Assembly: GCA_945865675.1 (NCBI GenBank)
Contig: CAMBFO010000011.1
Coordinates: 1-42,218 of the forward strand
Reading direction: 5' to 3'
Length of the DNA: 42,218 bases
Source: Comamonas sp. lk
Lineage (GTDB): Bacteria; Pseudomonadota; Gammaproteobacteria; Burkholderiales; Burkholderiaceae_C
Shown here: piece by piece, positions 25,664 through 35,318 of the stretch
Position numbering within the stretch: position 1 is the stretch's first letter
Layout: each line of letters opens with the position of its first letter
Position numbers and translations under genes: made by a program
Notes under the pieces: model-generated
Databases searched by the model: none
What the model saw: the letters and a program-made list of their open reading frames with translations, nothing else
What the model was told of the DNA's origin: nothing

Positions 25664-26359
25664 ATGAACGAACAAGCGAGTTATTTGGAACAAGGTCTGG
25701 ACTACGGCGTTAGCCTGGAGCAGCGCAACAAGGTTTTGCGTAACACCTACTGGCTGCTCGCCCTGAGTCTGGTACCCACCGTATTGGGCGCTTGGGCCGG
25801 TGTAGCGTTTGGGCTGGGCCAGTTATTTAGTGGCGCCCTGGGCATAGTGCTCTTCTTGGCCATGGCCTTTGGTTTTATTTACGCAATTCAAAAGACGAAA
25901 AACTCTGCTGCCGGAGTGCCCGTCTTACTGGCCTTTACCTTTTTCATGGGCCTGATGATGTCCCGCCTCATCGAGTCCGTGCTGGGCTTTAAGAACGGTC
26001 CGGACTTGATCATGACCGCTTTCGGCGGCACGGCAGGCGTATTTTTGGTGATGGCCACCTTGGCCACCGTTATCAAGCGCGACTTGTCGGGCATGAACCA
26101 ATGGCTGTTTGTCGGTGTGATCGTCTTGCTGGTGGGCGGCATCATCAATATGTTTGTCGGCTCCACCGTGGGCATGATGGTCTTGTCCATGGCGGCCATT
26201 GGCATATTCAGCGCCTACATGCTGTATGACATCAAACAAATCATCGATGGCGGTGAAACCAACTACATCAGCGCCACCTTGGCGCTCTACCTGGACATCA
26301 TCAATGTGTTCCAGAGTCTGCTGGCGCTGCTGGGCATTTTCGGCGGCGAGCGCGACTGA
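25664..26359 (+). CDS. Bax inhibitor-1/YccA family membrane protein
   Basis: Integral inner-membrane protein of 231 residues with about seven hydrophobic segments and the family end LYLDIINVFQSLLALLGIFGGERD, including the conserved Asp in the last helix. Members are calcium-leak channel-like proteins or FtsH modulators (YccA); the exact role here is unknown. GGAG lies eight bases before the ATG at 25664; an upstream in-frame ATG at 25616 gives an N terminus unlike the family. TAAAAT at 25621-25626 is a likely -10 box. Confidence 0.92.
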   Translation: MNEQASYLEQGLDYGVSLEQRNKVLRNTYWLLALSLVPTVLGAWAGVAFGLGQLFSGALGIVLFLAMAFGFIYAIQKTKNSAAGVPVLLAFTFFMGLMMSRLIESVLGFKNGPDLIMTAFGGTAGVFLVMATLATVIKRDLSGMNQWLFVGVIVLLVGGIINMFVGSTVGMMVLSMAAIGIFSAYMLYDIKQIIDGGETNYISATLALYLDIINVFQSLLALLGIFGGERD

Positions 26360-26374
26360 TCGCGAACCAAAACC

Positions 26375-26403
26375 GCAGACCCCGCCAAGGGGTTCTGCTT
26401 CTT
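26375..26403 (+). terminator. Probable terminator after the BI-1 family gene
   Basis: GCAGACCCC pairs with GGGGTTCTGC (one bulged T) around a 5-base loop and is followed by TTCTT. A second smaller hairpin, GGCCC/GGGCC with TTTGTT, follows at 26413-26430. The T-runs are interrupted, so strength is moderate. Confidence 0.5.
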
Positions 26404-26434
26404 CCCAACATTGGCCCTTCAGGGCCTTTGTTCA

Positions 26435-26462
26435 TTGTGGGCCTTGGCCTGCGGCCTATACT
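26435..26462 (+). promoter_or_regulatory. Candidate promoter of modABC
   Basis: TTGTGG (26435-26440), 16 bases, TATACT (26457-26462), with the modA ATG 27 bases beyond. No recognisable ModE operator palindrome was seen next to it. Confidence 0.4.
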
Positions 26463-26489
26463 GAAGGGCAGCAAGCAAGACAGGAATGT

Positions 26490-27251
26490 ATGGGCATGGT
26501 GCGGCGCAGTTGGATTCGGTTTTGGAGCCTAGGTTTGGCCCTGGCGGCACCGTATTCCTGGGCGGCTGAGGTCCAGGTCGCCGTGGCCGCCAATTTTTCA
26601 AGCACCATGCAGGCCATCGCCCAGGCTTTCGAACAAGAAAGCGGGCACCAGGTGCGCATCATTACCGGTGCAACTGGCAAGTTTTACGCCCAACTTAAAC
26701 ATGGCGCCCCCTTCCAGGTGTTATTGGCTGCCGACACACAAACCCCACTGCTTTTGGAGCAAGAAGGCTTGGCCGTTGCCGGCAGCCGTTTTACCTATGC
26801 CCTGGGACGGTTGGTCTTGTGGAGTCGCCAACCTGACTTGGTGGATGCGCGAGGCGAGGTTCTGCGCAGTACCCGTTTCAAGCGATTGGCTATCGCTGAT
26901 CCCCGCCTGGCGCCCTACGGCGCGGCGGCAATGCAAACGCTGGAGCAGTTGGGCGTGCTGGCCCAGGTGAAAGACCGCCTGGTTCAGGGCGAAAGCGTGA
27001 CGCAGGCCTATCAATTCGTAGCGAGCGCTAACGCAGAACTAGGTTTCATCGCCAGCTCCCAGCTCATAGTCGATGGAAAACGTATCACTGGCTCCTCCTG
27101 GCTGGTGCCCGAATCCCTCCACAGCCCGTTGCGACAGGACGCGGTATTGCTGAAGGCGGGCCAAGCCAATCCCGCGGCACAGTCCCTAATGCTTTTCTTG
27201 CGGTCACCGCGCGCGCGTACTTTGATACGCGATCACGGTTACTCCCATTAG
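26490..27251 (+). CDS. modA: Molybdate ABC transporter periplasmic binding protein ModA
   Basis: Periplasmic high-affinity molybdate/tungstate receptor. A signal peptide covers about residues 1-25 (basic MVRRSW start, hydrophobic core, AAPYSWAAE cleavage region). The mature start [41 protein letters not shown] and the later [20 protein letters not shown] are family signatures. The frame is open back to 26199 inside the preceding gene, so the ATG at 26490 with AGGA five bases upstream is used; an ATG two codons later is also possible. First gene of modABC. Confidence 0.93.
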   Translation: MGMVRRSWIRFWSLGLALAAPYSWAAEVQVAVAANFSSTMQAIAQAFEQESGHQVRIITGATGKFYAQLKHGAPFQVLLAADTQTPLLLEQEGLAVAGSRFTYALGRLVLWSRQPDLVDARGEVLRSTRFKRLAIADPRLAPYGAAAMQTLEQLGVLAQVKDRLVQGESVTQAYQFVASANAELGFIASSQLIVDGKRITGSSWLVPESLHSPLRQDAVLLKAGQANPAAQSLMLFLRSPRARTLIRDHGYSH

Positions 27252-27261
27252 ACCGCCAAGC

Positions 27262-27942
27262 ATGATTTCCCCCGAAGATTGGAACGCCATAGGCTTGACT
27301 TTGCGTCTGGCAGGCATCAGCACCCTGGTGTTACTTCTGCTGGCCAGCCCGCTGGCCTGGTGGCTGGCGCGCAGCCAATCAGCCTGGCGCGCGCCGGTGG
27401 CCGCGCTGACCTCACTGCCGCTGGTGCTACCGCCGACGGTTTTGGGGTTTTACCTTTTGGTGACGCTAGGGCCGGATGGCCCCTTGGGGCGGCTGACGCT
27501 TCTATTGGGCCTGGGCACCCTGCCCTTTAGCTTTGCCGGCTTGGTAATCGGTTCGGTGGTGTACTCCCTGCCTTTTGCGGTGCAACCCCTGCTGCATGCC
27601 TTTCAAAACATGGGGAACCGTCCACTGGAGCTGGCCGCCACCCTGCGCGCCTCGCCGTTGGACGCGTTTTTCAGCGTTGCACTTCCGCTAGCCTGGCCTG
27701 GCTTTGTGAGCGCCGCTGTTCTCAGCTTTGCGCACACCATTGGCGAATTTGGTATGGTCTTGATGATGGGCGGCAACATCCCGGGCCAAACCAGAGTGCT
27801 ATCAACCCAGATTTACGGCCATGTGGAAGCGATGGCTTACACCCAGGCGCACGCCTTAGCGGCGGGCATGTTGGTTTTTTCATTTGCGGTGCTGCTGGCC
27901 CTGAACCTGCTGCAAAAACGCGGCTTGCGCATGGGAACTTAG
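27262..27942 (+). CDS. modB: Molybdate ABC transporter permease ModB
   Basis: Inner-membrane channel subunit, 226 residues with five or six membrane segments. The start [30 protein letters not shown], the [16 protein letters not shown] block and the EAA cytoplasmic loop ([29 protein letters not shown]) are typical. The [21 protein letters not shown] stretch is a ModB hallmark. It lies ten bases after modA and is followed one base later by modC. Confidence 0.96.
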   Translation: MISPEDWNAIGLTLRLAGISTLVLLLLASPLAWWLARSQSAWRAPVAALTSLPLVLPPTVLGFYLLVTLGPDGPLGRLTLLLGLGTLPFSFAGLVIGSVVYSLPFAVQPLLHAFQNMGNRPLELAATLRASPLDAFFSVALPLAWPGFVSAAVLSFAHTIGEFGMVLMMGGNIPGQTRVLSTQIYGHVEAMAYTQAHALAAGMLVFSFAVLLALNLLQKRGLRMGT

Positions 27943-27943
27943 C

Positions 27944-29038
27944 GTGTCCGCCGACAACCACATCTCGCTGCAATGGATCCGCTCAGCCTTTACGCTGGAA
28001 GTGGATATCAGCCTGCCGCCGCAAGGCATTACTGCCGTGTTTGGTGCTTCTGGCTCAGGCAAAACCAGTCTACTGCGCTGCGTCGCCGGCTTGGAGCGCC
28101 CTGCCCAGGGGCTAGTGCGAATGGGCGGCCAGGTCTGGCAGGATGCGCAAACCTTTCTGCCGACTTGGCGCAGGCCGCTGGGCTATGTGTTCCAGGAGGC
28201 CAGTCTGCTCCCACACCTCACGGTGAAGGGCAATCTTCACTTTGGTCTGCGCCGCAGCGCGCAGCGGCAGACCGGGCAAAAGTATCTACAACAAGCGATT
28301 GAACTGCTCGGCATCGGGCACCTGCTGGCGCGGCGGGTACAAGAGCTTTCGGGCGGCGAGCGCCAGCGCGTCGCAATTGCCAGCGCCCTGGCCCTGCAAC
28401 CACGCGTGCTGCTGCTCGATGAGCCGCTGGCAGCGCTGGATGCCGCAAGGCGCCAGGACATACTCCCCTGGCTGGAACGGCTTCGGGACGAAGTCCAAAT
28501 TCCCATGTTGTACGTGACGCACGCGCTGGAGGAAGTGGTGCGATTGGCCGACCACCTGTTAGTGCTGGACCAGGGCAAGCTTGTCGACAGCGGGCCGGTG
28601 GCCCCGGTGCTGGGTCGCAGCGCTGGCAGCATGGCCAGCGGCGAAGACCTGGGCGTGCTGCTCCACGCTAGCGTGCAAGAATTTGACCCTGCCTGGCGTC
28701 TGATGCGCGTGGGCTTTCCCGGCGGCAGTCTGTGGGTCAAAGACAAGGCGCTGGCCCTGGGTGCGCCCGTGCGCATCCGCGTGCTGGCCCGTGATATCAG
28801 CCTGGCCGTCGGCCCGCCTCCGGTCAGCAGCATTCAAAACCTATTGCCAGTTACGGTGCTGGAAATGAGGGCTGACGCGCACCCCTCGCAGTGCCTAGTG
28901 CAGCTTGCCTGTGGCAAAGCCGAAGACGCCAGTGTGCTGTGGGCACGGATCACGGCGCGCGCGGCCCATGCCTTGGACCTGCAGACAGGCGCGCCCGCGT
29001 GGGCACAGGTGAAAGCGGCGGCTTTGGTGGGGGCCTAG
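27944..29038 (+). CDS. modC: Molybdate ABC transporter ATP-binding protein ModC
   Basis: ATPase subunit of the molybdate importer, 364 residues. Walker A GASGSGKT at 34-41, ABC signature LSGGERQRVA at 135-144, Walker B VLLLDEPL near 155-162 and switch-histidine segment YVTHALEE are intact. The C-terminal part (about 235-360) is the molybdate-binding MOP/TOBE regulatory domain typical of ModC. It begins with GTG one base after the modB stop, so translation depends on coupling. Together with moeA-moaD-moaE it supports molybdoenzymes encoded elsewhere. Confidence 0.95.
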   Translation: MSADNHISLQWIRSAFTLEVDISLPPQGITAVFGASGSGKTSLLRCVAGLERPAQGLVRMGGQVWQDAQTFLPTWRRPLGYVFQEASLLPHLTVKGNLHFGLRRSAQRQTGQKYLQQAIELLGIGHLLARRVQELSGGERQRVAIASALALQPRVLLLDEPLAALDAARRQDILPWLERLRDEVQIPMLYVTHALEEVVRLADHLLVLDQGKLVDSGPVAPVLGRSAGSMASGEDLGVLLHASVQEFDPAWRLMRVGFPGGSLWVKDKALALGAPVRIRVLARDISLAVGPPPVSSIQNLLPVTVLEMRADAHPSQCLVQLACGKAEDASVLWARITARAAHALDLQTGAPAWAQVKAAALVGA

Positions 29039-29148
29039 AACTTGGCGCCTTGGCTCCCGGCCGCTGCTGCAATGCAGAAAATGCGGGAGCAAATGCAATC
29101 TGGGCTAGAATGCGTGGTTTTCCGCGGCAAGTACTGCGGGCTTAGGAT

Positions 29149-29166
29149 CAGGCAGCCGTTTGCCTG
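29149..29166 (+). promoter_or_regulatory. Hairpin in the rpmE2 leader
   Basis: CAGGCA and TGCCTG pair around six bases about 40 bases before the rpmE2 ATG; a second CCGC/GCGG pairing lies at 29122-29139. TAGAAT at 29106-29111 is a candidate -10 box, which would put both hairpins in the mRNA leader. Autoregulation by L31 is known in other bacteria; here it is only a possibility. Confidence 0.35.
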
Positions 29167-29204
29167 AGGGCCCATGGGTGGCTACCGCATCTGATGGATC
29201 GACT

Positions 29205-29462
29205 ATGAAAGCTGGCATTCACCCCAATTACCGCGACGTTTGTTTTGTGGACTTGTCCAACAACTTCAAATTCGTCACCCGCTCCTGCGCAAACACCAAG
29301 GAAATGATCAAGATGGAAGACGGCCGCGAACTGCCGCTTTACAAACTTGATACCTCCAGCGAATCGCACCCTTTCTACACCGGGACCCAGAAGTCGGTAG
29401 ATAACATGGGCGGACGCGTGGAGAAATTCCGCAACCGGTTCGGCAAAACCGCAGTCAAATAA
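29205..29462 (+). CDS. rpmE2: 50S ribosomal protein bL31 type B (zinc-independent)
   Basis: 85-residue L31 paralogue: [51 protein letters not shown]. It lacks the CxxC zinc-binding pairs of type A L31, holding only isolated Cys13 and Cys28, so it is the zinc-free form that often replaces type A under zinc limitation. The frame opens at 29160 but the ATG at 29205 gives the family N terminus. A strong terminator follows. Confidence 0.97.
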   Translation: MKAGIHPNYRDVCFVDLSNNFKFVTRSCANTKEMIKMEDGRELPLYKLDTSSESHPFYTGTQKSVDNMGGRVEKFRNRFGKTAVK

Positions 29463-29493
29463 ATGCCGCAGGCGCAGGCCTGACGCACAATCC

Positions 29494-29532
29494 AAGGCAG
29501 CCCGGCACCCCGCGCTGCCTTTTTTATTTTTC
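29494..29532 (+). terminator. Intrinsic terminator after rpmE2
   Basis: AAGGCAGC (29494-29501) pairs with GCTGCCTT (29514-29521), an 8-bp perfect stem with a 12-base loop, followed by a long T-rich tail (to 29532). Confidence 0.9.
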
Positions 29533-29542
29533 CATTTAGCCT

Positions 29543-31243
29543 TTGAATACCACTCCTGCCATCGTTACCCAAGCGGGCGCCGCGCGCCTTCCTCGCCTGG
29601 CCTTGCTGTCTTTGTGCCTGGTGTATCTGCTGGCGGGCTTTGTTGGCCGCAGCGGATGGAAATTCGCCGATATGGGGGCACTAGGCTACATGGCCGAGTT
29701 GGCCTGGGGCCAGGCCGATTGGTGGTATCCGACGCTGGCGGGCATACCTTCGGAACAAGGTGCGCTCCTGCCTTATTGGCTCGGCGCTTGGATGTTGCAG
29801 TGGGGTGGCAGCGCTCTGGAGGCGCAGTGGCTGGCGCGCATCCCCTTTATTCTGGCGCTGGCCGTGGCGATGACCGCACACTGGTATGGCACGTATTACC
29901 TGGCGCGCAGTCCCCAGGCCCAACCCGTCGCCTTCGCTTTTGGCGGACAGGCCAACACCACCGACTACGCGCGCTCTATCGCCGACGGCGGACTGCTGGC
30001 TTTCATTGCGTGCTTGGGACTGGCGCCGATGGCGCACGAAACATCGCCCGAGTTGATTCAACTGGCCTTTGTAGGCCTTTTTCTGAGCGGCCTTAGCGCA
30101 CTACCCTGGCGACCCCAGCAGGCCAGTCTGGCACTTGGGCTTAGCCTCTTGGGCCTGTCCATCAGCGGCGCACCGAGTCTGGCCGTAATTTTTGGCCTCG
30201 GGGCTATGGTCTTCGAGATGTACCAATTGTTTTTGACCGCCGGCCAAACGCCTCGTTTGTACCGTGGAAAAGCGGGAATTGTTGTCTTGCTGATGAGTAC
30301 CTTAGCGTGTGCAACTATTGCCAGTGCGCTGGATTTGTGGCGCTGGAAGCTGGATAACACGCTACACCTGGCCTCGCCCTGGCAGGGCTACACGGAATTG
30401 TTGCTGTGGTTTACCTGGCCGGCCTGGCCCTTGGCTTTATGGACGCTGTGGGTATGGCGCCGACAGCTCTGGAGCCTGCATGCCAGCCGGCACCTTGCCT
30501 TGCCGCTGCTCGTGGTGATTACCGTACTGATCGCCAGCTGGTGCATGCATTCTTCCGAACGCACCTTGCTGCTGGCCTTGCCCGCCCTATCGAGTTTGGC
30601 GGCCTTTGCCCTGCCTACGCTCAAGCGCCAGGTGGCCTCCGTCATCGACTGGTTCACGCTGTTGTTTTTTACCGGTTGGGGCCTTGTTTTGTGGGTGCAC
30701 TTTATCGCCATGTTTACCGGTGTTCCGGCCAATCCAGCGATCAATATTGCTCGGCTGGCGCCAGGCTTTGAGGCACAATTTTCCTGGTTTGCTTTATGTA
30801 TTGCATGTATCTCCACCCTCGCCTGGGGCAAGCTCGTGCATTGGCGGGTGGGGCGCCACCGGCGTGAACTCTGGCGCAGCCTGGTGCTACCCGCTGGCGG
30901 TATCGCCTGGTGCTGGACGCTGATGATGAGCATGGGCATTTCCTTGTTTGACTACACCCAAAGCTACGATCGCTGGGCGACCCTAGTAGCTCGGCAGGTC
31001 AGCGCACCGGGCTGCGTGCGTAGCGAACAATTAAATATTGGCGAAATTGCAGCCTTGCGCTGGATCGGCAATTTGCCTATCAGCGCCCCCACATTAAGCA
31101 ATGACTGCCCCTGGCTACTGATTGCGCCGGGTCCGAATCAATCCTTACCGCCCCAAATTGACACGGCACAATGGGCGGCCAAAAGCCTGGTGCTGCATCC
31201 TGCCGACCGCAACATCGGCGTATGGGTGTTGCAGCGGCGCTAG
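29543..31243 (+). CDS. GT-C fold (ArnT/PMT-like) membrane protein, putative glycosyltransferase
   Basis: 566-residue polytopic protein with roughly twelve hydrophobic segments. The first loop after the first membrane segment reads FADMGALGYMAELAWGQADWWYP, then PYWLGAW. This parallels the catalytic loop of ArnT-like glycosyltransferases (Asp, then AE, then DW and PP-YW), with Asp43 in the place of the catalytic acid. The large loops and a soluble C-terminal part (about 475-566, Cys-containing, ending GVWVLQRR) also fit. Substrate unknown; such proteins transfer sugars from polyprenyl phosphates to lipid A or other envelope targets. The start is TTG at 29543: an in-frame stop (TAG) lies six bases upstream and no other start precedes the first membrane helix. 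It begins ten bases after the rpmE2 terminator. Confidence 0.72.
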   Translation: MNTTPAIVTQAGAARLPRLALLSLCLVYLLAGFVGRSGWKFADMGALGYMAELAWGQADWWYPTLAGIPSEQGALLPYWLGAWMLQWGGSALEAQWLARIPFILALAVAMTAHWYGTYYLARSPQAQPVAFAFGGQANTTDYARSIADGGLLAFIACLGLAPMAHETSPELIQLAFVGLFLSGLSALPWRPQQASLALGLSLLGLSISGAPSLAVIFGLGAMVFEMYQLFLTAGQTPRLYRGKAGIVVLLMSTLACATIASALDLWRWKLDNTLHLASPWQGYTELLLWFTWPAWPLALWTLWVWRRQLWSLHASRHLALPLLVVITVLIASWCMHSSERTLLLALPALSSLAAFALPTLKRQVASVIDWFTLLFFTGWGLVLWVHFIAMFTGVPANPAINIARLAPGFEAQFSWFALCIACISTLAWGKLVHWRVGRHRRELWRSLVLPAGGIAWCWTLMMSMGISLFDYTQSYDRWATLVARQVSAPGCVRSEQLNIGEIAALRWIGNLPISAPTLSNDCPWLLIAPGPNQSLPPQIDTAQWAAKSLVLHPADRNIGVWVLQRR

Positions 31244-31250
31244 CAAAGGG

Positions 31251-32789
31251 CTAGGCGCCCTGTAAATCAAAAACCGCAATACTTTCGACGTGTGCGGTAT
31301 GGGCAAACATATTGACCACACCGACCGCTGTGCAGCGGTAGCCGCCCTGGCTTACCAATACCGCAGCATCGCGGGCCAAGGTGGCCGGGTTGCAACTGAC
31401 ATAGACAATCCGTCGCGGGGGTATCCAAGGGTCTGCACTTTGCGCTTCTTGCATGAGAGCGACCAAAGACTGCACCAGGGCAAACGCACCTTCGCGCGGC
31501 GGGTCTACCAACCATTTGTCTGCCACGCCATCGGCCCGCAAAGCCGCGCTGTCGATTTCGAACAAATTGCGCGCCACAAAGCGTGTCGTCGCAAGCGCTT
31601 GTGAAGGTCCCCGAGCCGCCTGATTCATCCGGTAGTTGTCGCGTGATCGCACCACCAAGGACTCGGCGCCTTCCACGCCTAGTACCTCGCGCGCCAGGGT
31701 GGCCAGGGGCAGCGTGAAATTGCCCAGACCACAAAACCAATCAATCACCCGCTCGTTTTTTTGCACCGCCAATAGCGACAGTGCACGCGCCACTAAAACC
31801 CGATTGATATACGGATTGACCTGGGTGAAATCCGTAGGGCGAAATGGCATGGTGATGCCGAAATCCGGCAAGCTGTAAGCCAGCGCGCCAGTGCGCGCTT
31901 CGTCGGCAGGGTCTAGCAAGGCAATGGTATCGGGGCCCTTGGCTTGTAGCCACCATTGAAGGCCTGGTCTGTCTAATGCAAAGGCGCGCAATCTATCGCG
32001 GTCGGCATCGCTGAGCGGCAGCAGATGCCGCAAAACCAGCGCCGTCACATCGCCCTGTTTCTCGGCGCTGGCCGGTCCACTGCGGTCTCCAATGGCCAGC
32101 TCAATTTGGGGAATATGCTGAACTGCGTCCATGCCAGCGATTAAGTCGCGCAGGGGCAAGAGCATGTCACTGACATGGTGTGGCAACACCGGGCAGCGCT
32201 TCATGTCCGCCACAAAATGGCTTTTGCGCTCGTGAAAACCAATCAACACCGCACCTTTTTTACGCACGAAGCGCACCGACAAGCGGGCGCGGTAACGATA
32301 GGCCCAGGCCGGACCTTCAATCGCGCGCAGTATGCGATCAGGGCGCAATTTACCAATGTGGTGAAATTGGTCTTCCAAAGCTCTTTGCTTGACCGCCACT
32401 TGCGCCGCCGGATGCAAATGCTGCATCTTGCAGCCCCCGCAGGCGCCTTCGTGCAGGCCAAAATGCGGGCAAAGCGGTACCACCCGCTGAGACGACTCAC
32501 TGTGCACCTCAGTGAGCGTGCCTTTGTCAAAGCTGGACTTGCTGCGATGGATGCGGGCGCTGACCACCTCATAAGGTAAGGCTCCGTCAATAAACACCAC
32601 CTTGCCATCGGCGCGGTGGGCCACCCCCTGGCCTTCGAGGTCCAGGCTGAGCACCGCCAAATGTTCTTGTAAGCCAAGCGCTGCGGCAATCTGCGCCGGG
32701 TCCAGCAGATGCTTGGGAACAGCGCTTGTCTGTGCGCTAGCCATCCCCATGGATGGACTCGCAGGCGCTGGCGCCTTGGTTTGAGACAT
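31251..32789 (-). CDS. rlmD: 23S rRNA (uracil-1939-C5)-methyltransferase
   Basis: SAM-dependent RNA methyltransferase (formerly RumA), 512 residues. An N-terminal TRAM domain (about 45-105) is followed by the iron-sulfur cluster cysteines [18 protein letters not shown] and a later Cys in MKRCPVLPH. The C-terminal methyltransferase has [16 protein letters not shown] for SAM binding and the catalytic [11 protein letters not shown] near the end. The N-terminal 40 residues are a Pro/Ala-rich extension. ATG at 32789 chosen over a TTG three codons upstream. Last gene of the surE-pcm-nlpD-rlmD unit, 42 bases after nlpD, occupying the place where rpoS is found in many relatives. Confidence 0.93.
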   Translation of the reverse strand: MSQTKAPAPASPSMGMASAQTSAVPKHLLDPAQIAAALGLQEHLAVLSLDLEGQGVAHRADGKVVFIDGALPYEVVSARIHRSKSSFDKGTLTEVHSESSQRVVPLCPHFGLHEGACGGCKMQHLHPAAQVAVKQRALEDQFHHIGKLRPDRILRAIEGPAWAYRYRARLSVRFVRKKGAVLIGFHERKSHFVADMKRCPVLPHHVSDMLLPLRDLIAGMDAVQHIPQIELAIGDRSGPASAEKQGDVTALVLRHLLPLSDADRDRLRAFALDRPGLQWWLQAKGPDTIALLDPADEARTGALAYSLPDFGITMPFRPTDFTQVNPYINRVLVARALSLLAVQKNERVIDWFCGLGNFTLPLATLAREVLGVEGAESLVVRSRDNYRMNQAARGPSQALATTRFVARNLFEIDSAALRADGVADKWLVDPPREGAFALVQSLVALMQEAQSADPWIPPRRIVYVSCNPATLARDAAVLVSQGGYRCTAVGVVNMFAHTAHVESIAVFDLQGA

Positions 32790-32831
32790 CAATATCAACC
32801 CGGTTGAGCGCTGGCAAAGGCCAGCGCCGTG

Positions 32832-33788
32832 TTAGCGAATCGGCAGGTACTTAGCCGGATCCACCGGTTTACCCATTTTGCGCACTTCAAAATGCAGTTT
32901 CACCTGGTCTGCATCGCTATTGCCCATTTCGGCGATTTTCTGGCCCTGCTTGACGAGCTGCTCTTCTTTGACCAGCAAGGTCTGGTTGTGGGCATAGGCC
33001 GTAAGGTAGGTGGCGCTGTGTTTCACGATGATGAGGTTACCGTAGCCCCGCAGCCCCGAGCCGGCATACACCACTTTGCCCTCAGCCGCCGCCAGTATGG
33101 GGGTGCCGGCGACGCCACCGATATCCAAACCTTTGCGGTTTTTGGCTTCGTCAAACGTGGCCACGATGTCGCCGCGCACCGGCCAGATAAAGGACACATC
33201 ATCTTCAATCACGGTAGCCGGTGTAGCCAGCACCGCGGGCGCGCTGGCAGGCGCAGCCGGCGAAATCACCGCTGCGCCAGGCGCACTGGCTGCCTGTGCG
33301 GGTTTGCCCGCTGGGGGGAGTGGCGTTGCCGAAATTTTGGAAGCGGCCACTGGACGCGCCACCACCGCCTCTTCCGAAGCCCCTGGCGGGATGATGCGCA
33401 GCACTTGTCCGGTCTCGATCCGATTTGGGTTGTCCAGGTTGTTCCAGCGCGCGATATCACGGTAGTTTTGCCCTGCCTCCAAGCCGATACGCGCCAAGGT
33501 GTCTCCCTGTTTGACGGTGTAATAACCCGGCTTGCCAGCATATTCTGTACTGGGAGCCTGGGGTGCCGCAGATGTTTCGGAGGCACCAGACCCCGCATGC
33601 CCAGCCTTGGAAGCCGGCGCTGCCGGTGCGCGCTCAGCAGCAGTTTTGGGGACAACGGGCGCATTGCGGTCTTCCACTGGCGCGGGTCGCAGTTGCTGAC
33701 TGCCACATGCGGACAAAAGCACCAAGCTTAGGCCCATCAAGGTCCAAGAATAAACCTTAACTTTATTCTGCAAGTCTTTGAAACTCAT
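32832..33788 (-). CDS. nlpD: NlpD-type LysM/M23 lipoprotein, amidase activator
   Basis: Outer-membrane lipoprotein of 318 residues that activates peptidoglycan amidase AmiC during cell separation. A lipobox LSAC with acylated Cys28 follows the signal segment. A LysM domain (about 85-135, YTVKQGDTLARIGLEAGQNYRDIARWN) binds glycan, then an Ala/Pro-rich linker, then the LytM domain (about 200-315). The LytM domain is degenerate as in E. coli NlpD: KGLDIGG lacks the first metal-binding His and YLTAYAHN has only one His of HxH, so it should not cut peptidoglycan itself. AGGGAA precedes the ATG. It sits 22 bases after pcm. Confidence 0.92.
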   Translation of the reverse strand: MSFKDLQNKVKVYSWTLMGLSLVLLSACGSQQLRPAPVEDRNAPVVPKTAAERAPAAPASKAGHAGSGASETSAAPQAPSTEYAGKPGYYTVKQGDTLARIGLEAGQNYRDIARWNNLDNPNRIETGQVLRIIPPGASEEAVVARPVAASKISATPLPPAGKPAQAASAPGAAVISPAAPASAPAVLATPATVIEDDVSFIWPVRGDIVATFDEAKNRKGLDIGGVAGTPILAAAEGKVVYAGSGLRGYGNLIIVKHSATYLTAYAHNQTLLVKEEQLVKQGQKIAEMGNSDADQVKLHFEVRKMGKPVDPAKYLPIR

Positions 33789-33810
33789 ATTTTATTCCCT
33801 TTTTTTGGCG

Positions 33811-34551
33811 CTACGCCACGCCGGATTTTAAGGGCACGAAGTGAACCGCCTCCAGTACCGTCTGGCGCACGCCCTGGGCTGTCTTGTCCAGCACCACCAG
33901 CGACTGACCGTTGGCTCTACCTGCCACCGGCGCAATCAAACGCCCGCCGACCGCCAACTGGTCAATCCAGGCCTGTGGGATCGCTTCGCCCCCCGCCGCT
34001 GCGATGATGGCCGCATAGGGCGCGCCTGCCGCGAAGCCCAGCGTGCCATCGCCAAACAGCAGATGCAATGTCGCCAGTCGCAAAGGACGCAGGTTCTCAC
34101 GCGCCTTATCGTGCAGTCCGCGCAAGCGTTCAATGCTATAGACCTCGGTCGCCAACTGGCTGAGCACCGCCGCCTGGTAGCCGCAGCCGGTGCCAATTTC
34201 CAGCACCCGGCCCAAACGCCCGTCCACACCTTTACGCAACAGCTCGATCATGCGCGCCACGACGCTGGGTTTGGAAATAGTCTGTCCCAGCCCGATGGGC
34301 AAGCTGGTGTCCTCGTAGGCCTGGTTGGCCAGTCCGCTATCGACAAAACGGTGGCGCTCCACTGCGCCCATGGCCTGCTGCACCAAGAGGTCACTGAGCC
34401 CCTGGGCTATCAGCTTTTCCACCATGCGCAGACGGACTGCGCTGGAATCCATACCCAGGCCTTGCGGAAGATTAAGCGCCGTGCTGGGCTTGGCTATTTT
34501 TGCCGACATGCTGGCCGGCATCCGTGCCGGAAAGCTGGGCCGCTCTTTCAT
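33811..34551 (-). CDS. pcm: Protein-L-isoaspartate O-methyltransferase
   Basis: SAM-dependent repair enzyme that methylates isoaspartyl residues in aged proteins. It has 246 residues. The [22 protein letters not shown] substrate block, the SAM motif [19 protein letters not shown] and the post-motif YSIERL are intact. The ATG at 34551 overlaps the surE stop as ATGA; a longer frame to 34584 would overlap surE further and has no support. The first 25 residues are an extra Pro/Ala-rich lead before the domain. Confidence 0.95.
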   Translation of the reverse strand: MKERPSFPARMPASMSAKIAKPSTALNLPQGLGMDSSAVRLRMVEKLIAQGLSDLLVQQAMGAVERHRFVDSGLANQAYEDTSLPIGLGQTISKPSVVARMIELLRKGVDGRLGRVLEIGTGCGYQAAVLSQLATEVYSIERLRGLHDKARENLRPLRLATLHLLFGDGTLGFAAGAPYAAIIAAAGGEAIPQAWIDQLAVGGRLIAPVAGRANGQSLVVLDKTAQGVRQTVLEAVHFVPLKSGVA

Positions 34552-35309
34552 GCGCCACCCATGAGCGCCATGCTTTGCGCCCAATAGCTCAAGGCTTGGT
34601 GATCGGTCAGATCCACCGACAAAGGGGTGATCGCCATATGCCCGTGCTGGGTCGCATGAAAGTCGGTGCCCGGCGCATCGTCCTTTGCGGCGCCTGCTGC
34701 GCCAATCCAGTACATAGTCTCGCCGCGCGGGCTTTTTTGGGTGATGACCGGCTCAGCCGCGTGGCGCTTGCCCAACCGGCACAGCTTGGCCTTGCCGATT
34801 TCAGCGTAGGGCCGGTTGGGAATATTCACATTCAACAACCAGGGCGTAGGGGTGATGAGCTTGTTCGCCTGCATCGACAGCACCAACTCGCGGGCTTTGC
34901 GCGCGGCACAGGGCAACTCCACCCAGTCCTTGTCCACCTGAGAAAAGGCGATGGCGGGTATGCCAAAAAGATAGCCCTCCATGGCCGCGCCCACGGTACC
35001 GGAGTAGATGGTGTCGTCACCCATGTTGGCACCGTTGTTGATGCCCGATACCACCAAGTCGGGACGGTAGTCCAGCAAGCCCGACAGCGCAATATGCACA
35101 CAGTCCGCCGGTGTCCCGTTCACATAGCGAAAGCCGTTAGCTGCGCGATGAACGTACAGAGGCGCATTCAAGGTCAGGGCGTTGGACTTAGCGCTGTTGT
35201 TCACTTCGGGCGCGATCACCTCGACTTGGGCGACATCTTTCAGCGCTTCGTACAAAGCGAGCAGGCCTGGCGCCAAGTAGCCGTCGTCGTTGGAAATAAG
35301 TATTTTCAT
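34548..35309 (-). CDS. surE: 5'/3'-nucleotidase SurE
   Basis: Metal-dependent survival phosphatase acting on nucleoside monophosphates; 253 residues. The acidic metal site [11 protein letters not shown] (Asp8, Asp9), the Ser of [10 protein letters not shown], and [23 protein letters not shown] (Asn metal ligand) are present. It starts the surE-pcm-nlpD-rlmD unit and overlaps pcm by four bases. No Shine-Dalgarno sequence precedes the ATG; a TACAAT box lies nine bases upstream. Confidence 0.97.
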   Translation of the reverse strand: MKILISNDDGYLAPGLLALYEALKDVAQVEVIAPEVNNSAKSNALTLNAPLYVHRAANGFRYVNGTPADCVHIALSGLLDYRPDLVVSGINNGANMGDDTIYSGTVGAAMEGYLFGIPAIAFSQVDKDWVELPCAARKARELVLSMQANKLITPTPWLLNVNIPNRPYAEIGKAKLCRLGKRHAAEPVITQKSPRGETMYWIGAAGAAKDDAPGTDFHATQHGHMAITPLSVDLTDHQALSYWAQSMALMGGA

Positions 35310-35318
35310 GGGTGGCCG

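Noticed and set aside
26199-26489. N-terminal extension of modA
   Set aside because: Overlaps the BI-1 gene in another frame; the signal peptide begins at the ATG at 26490.
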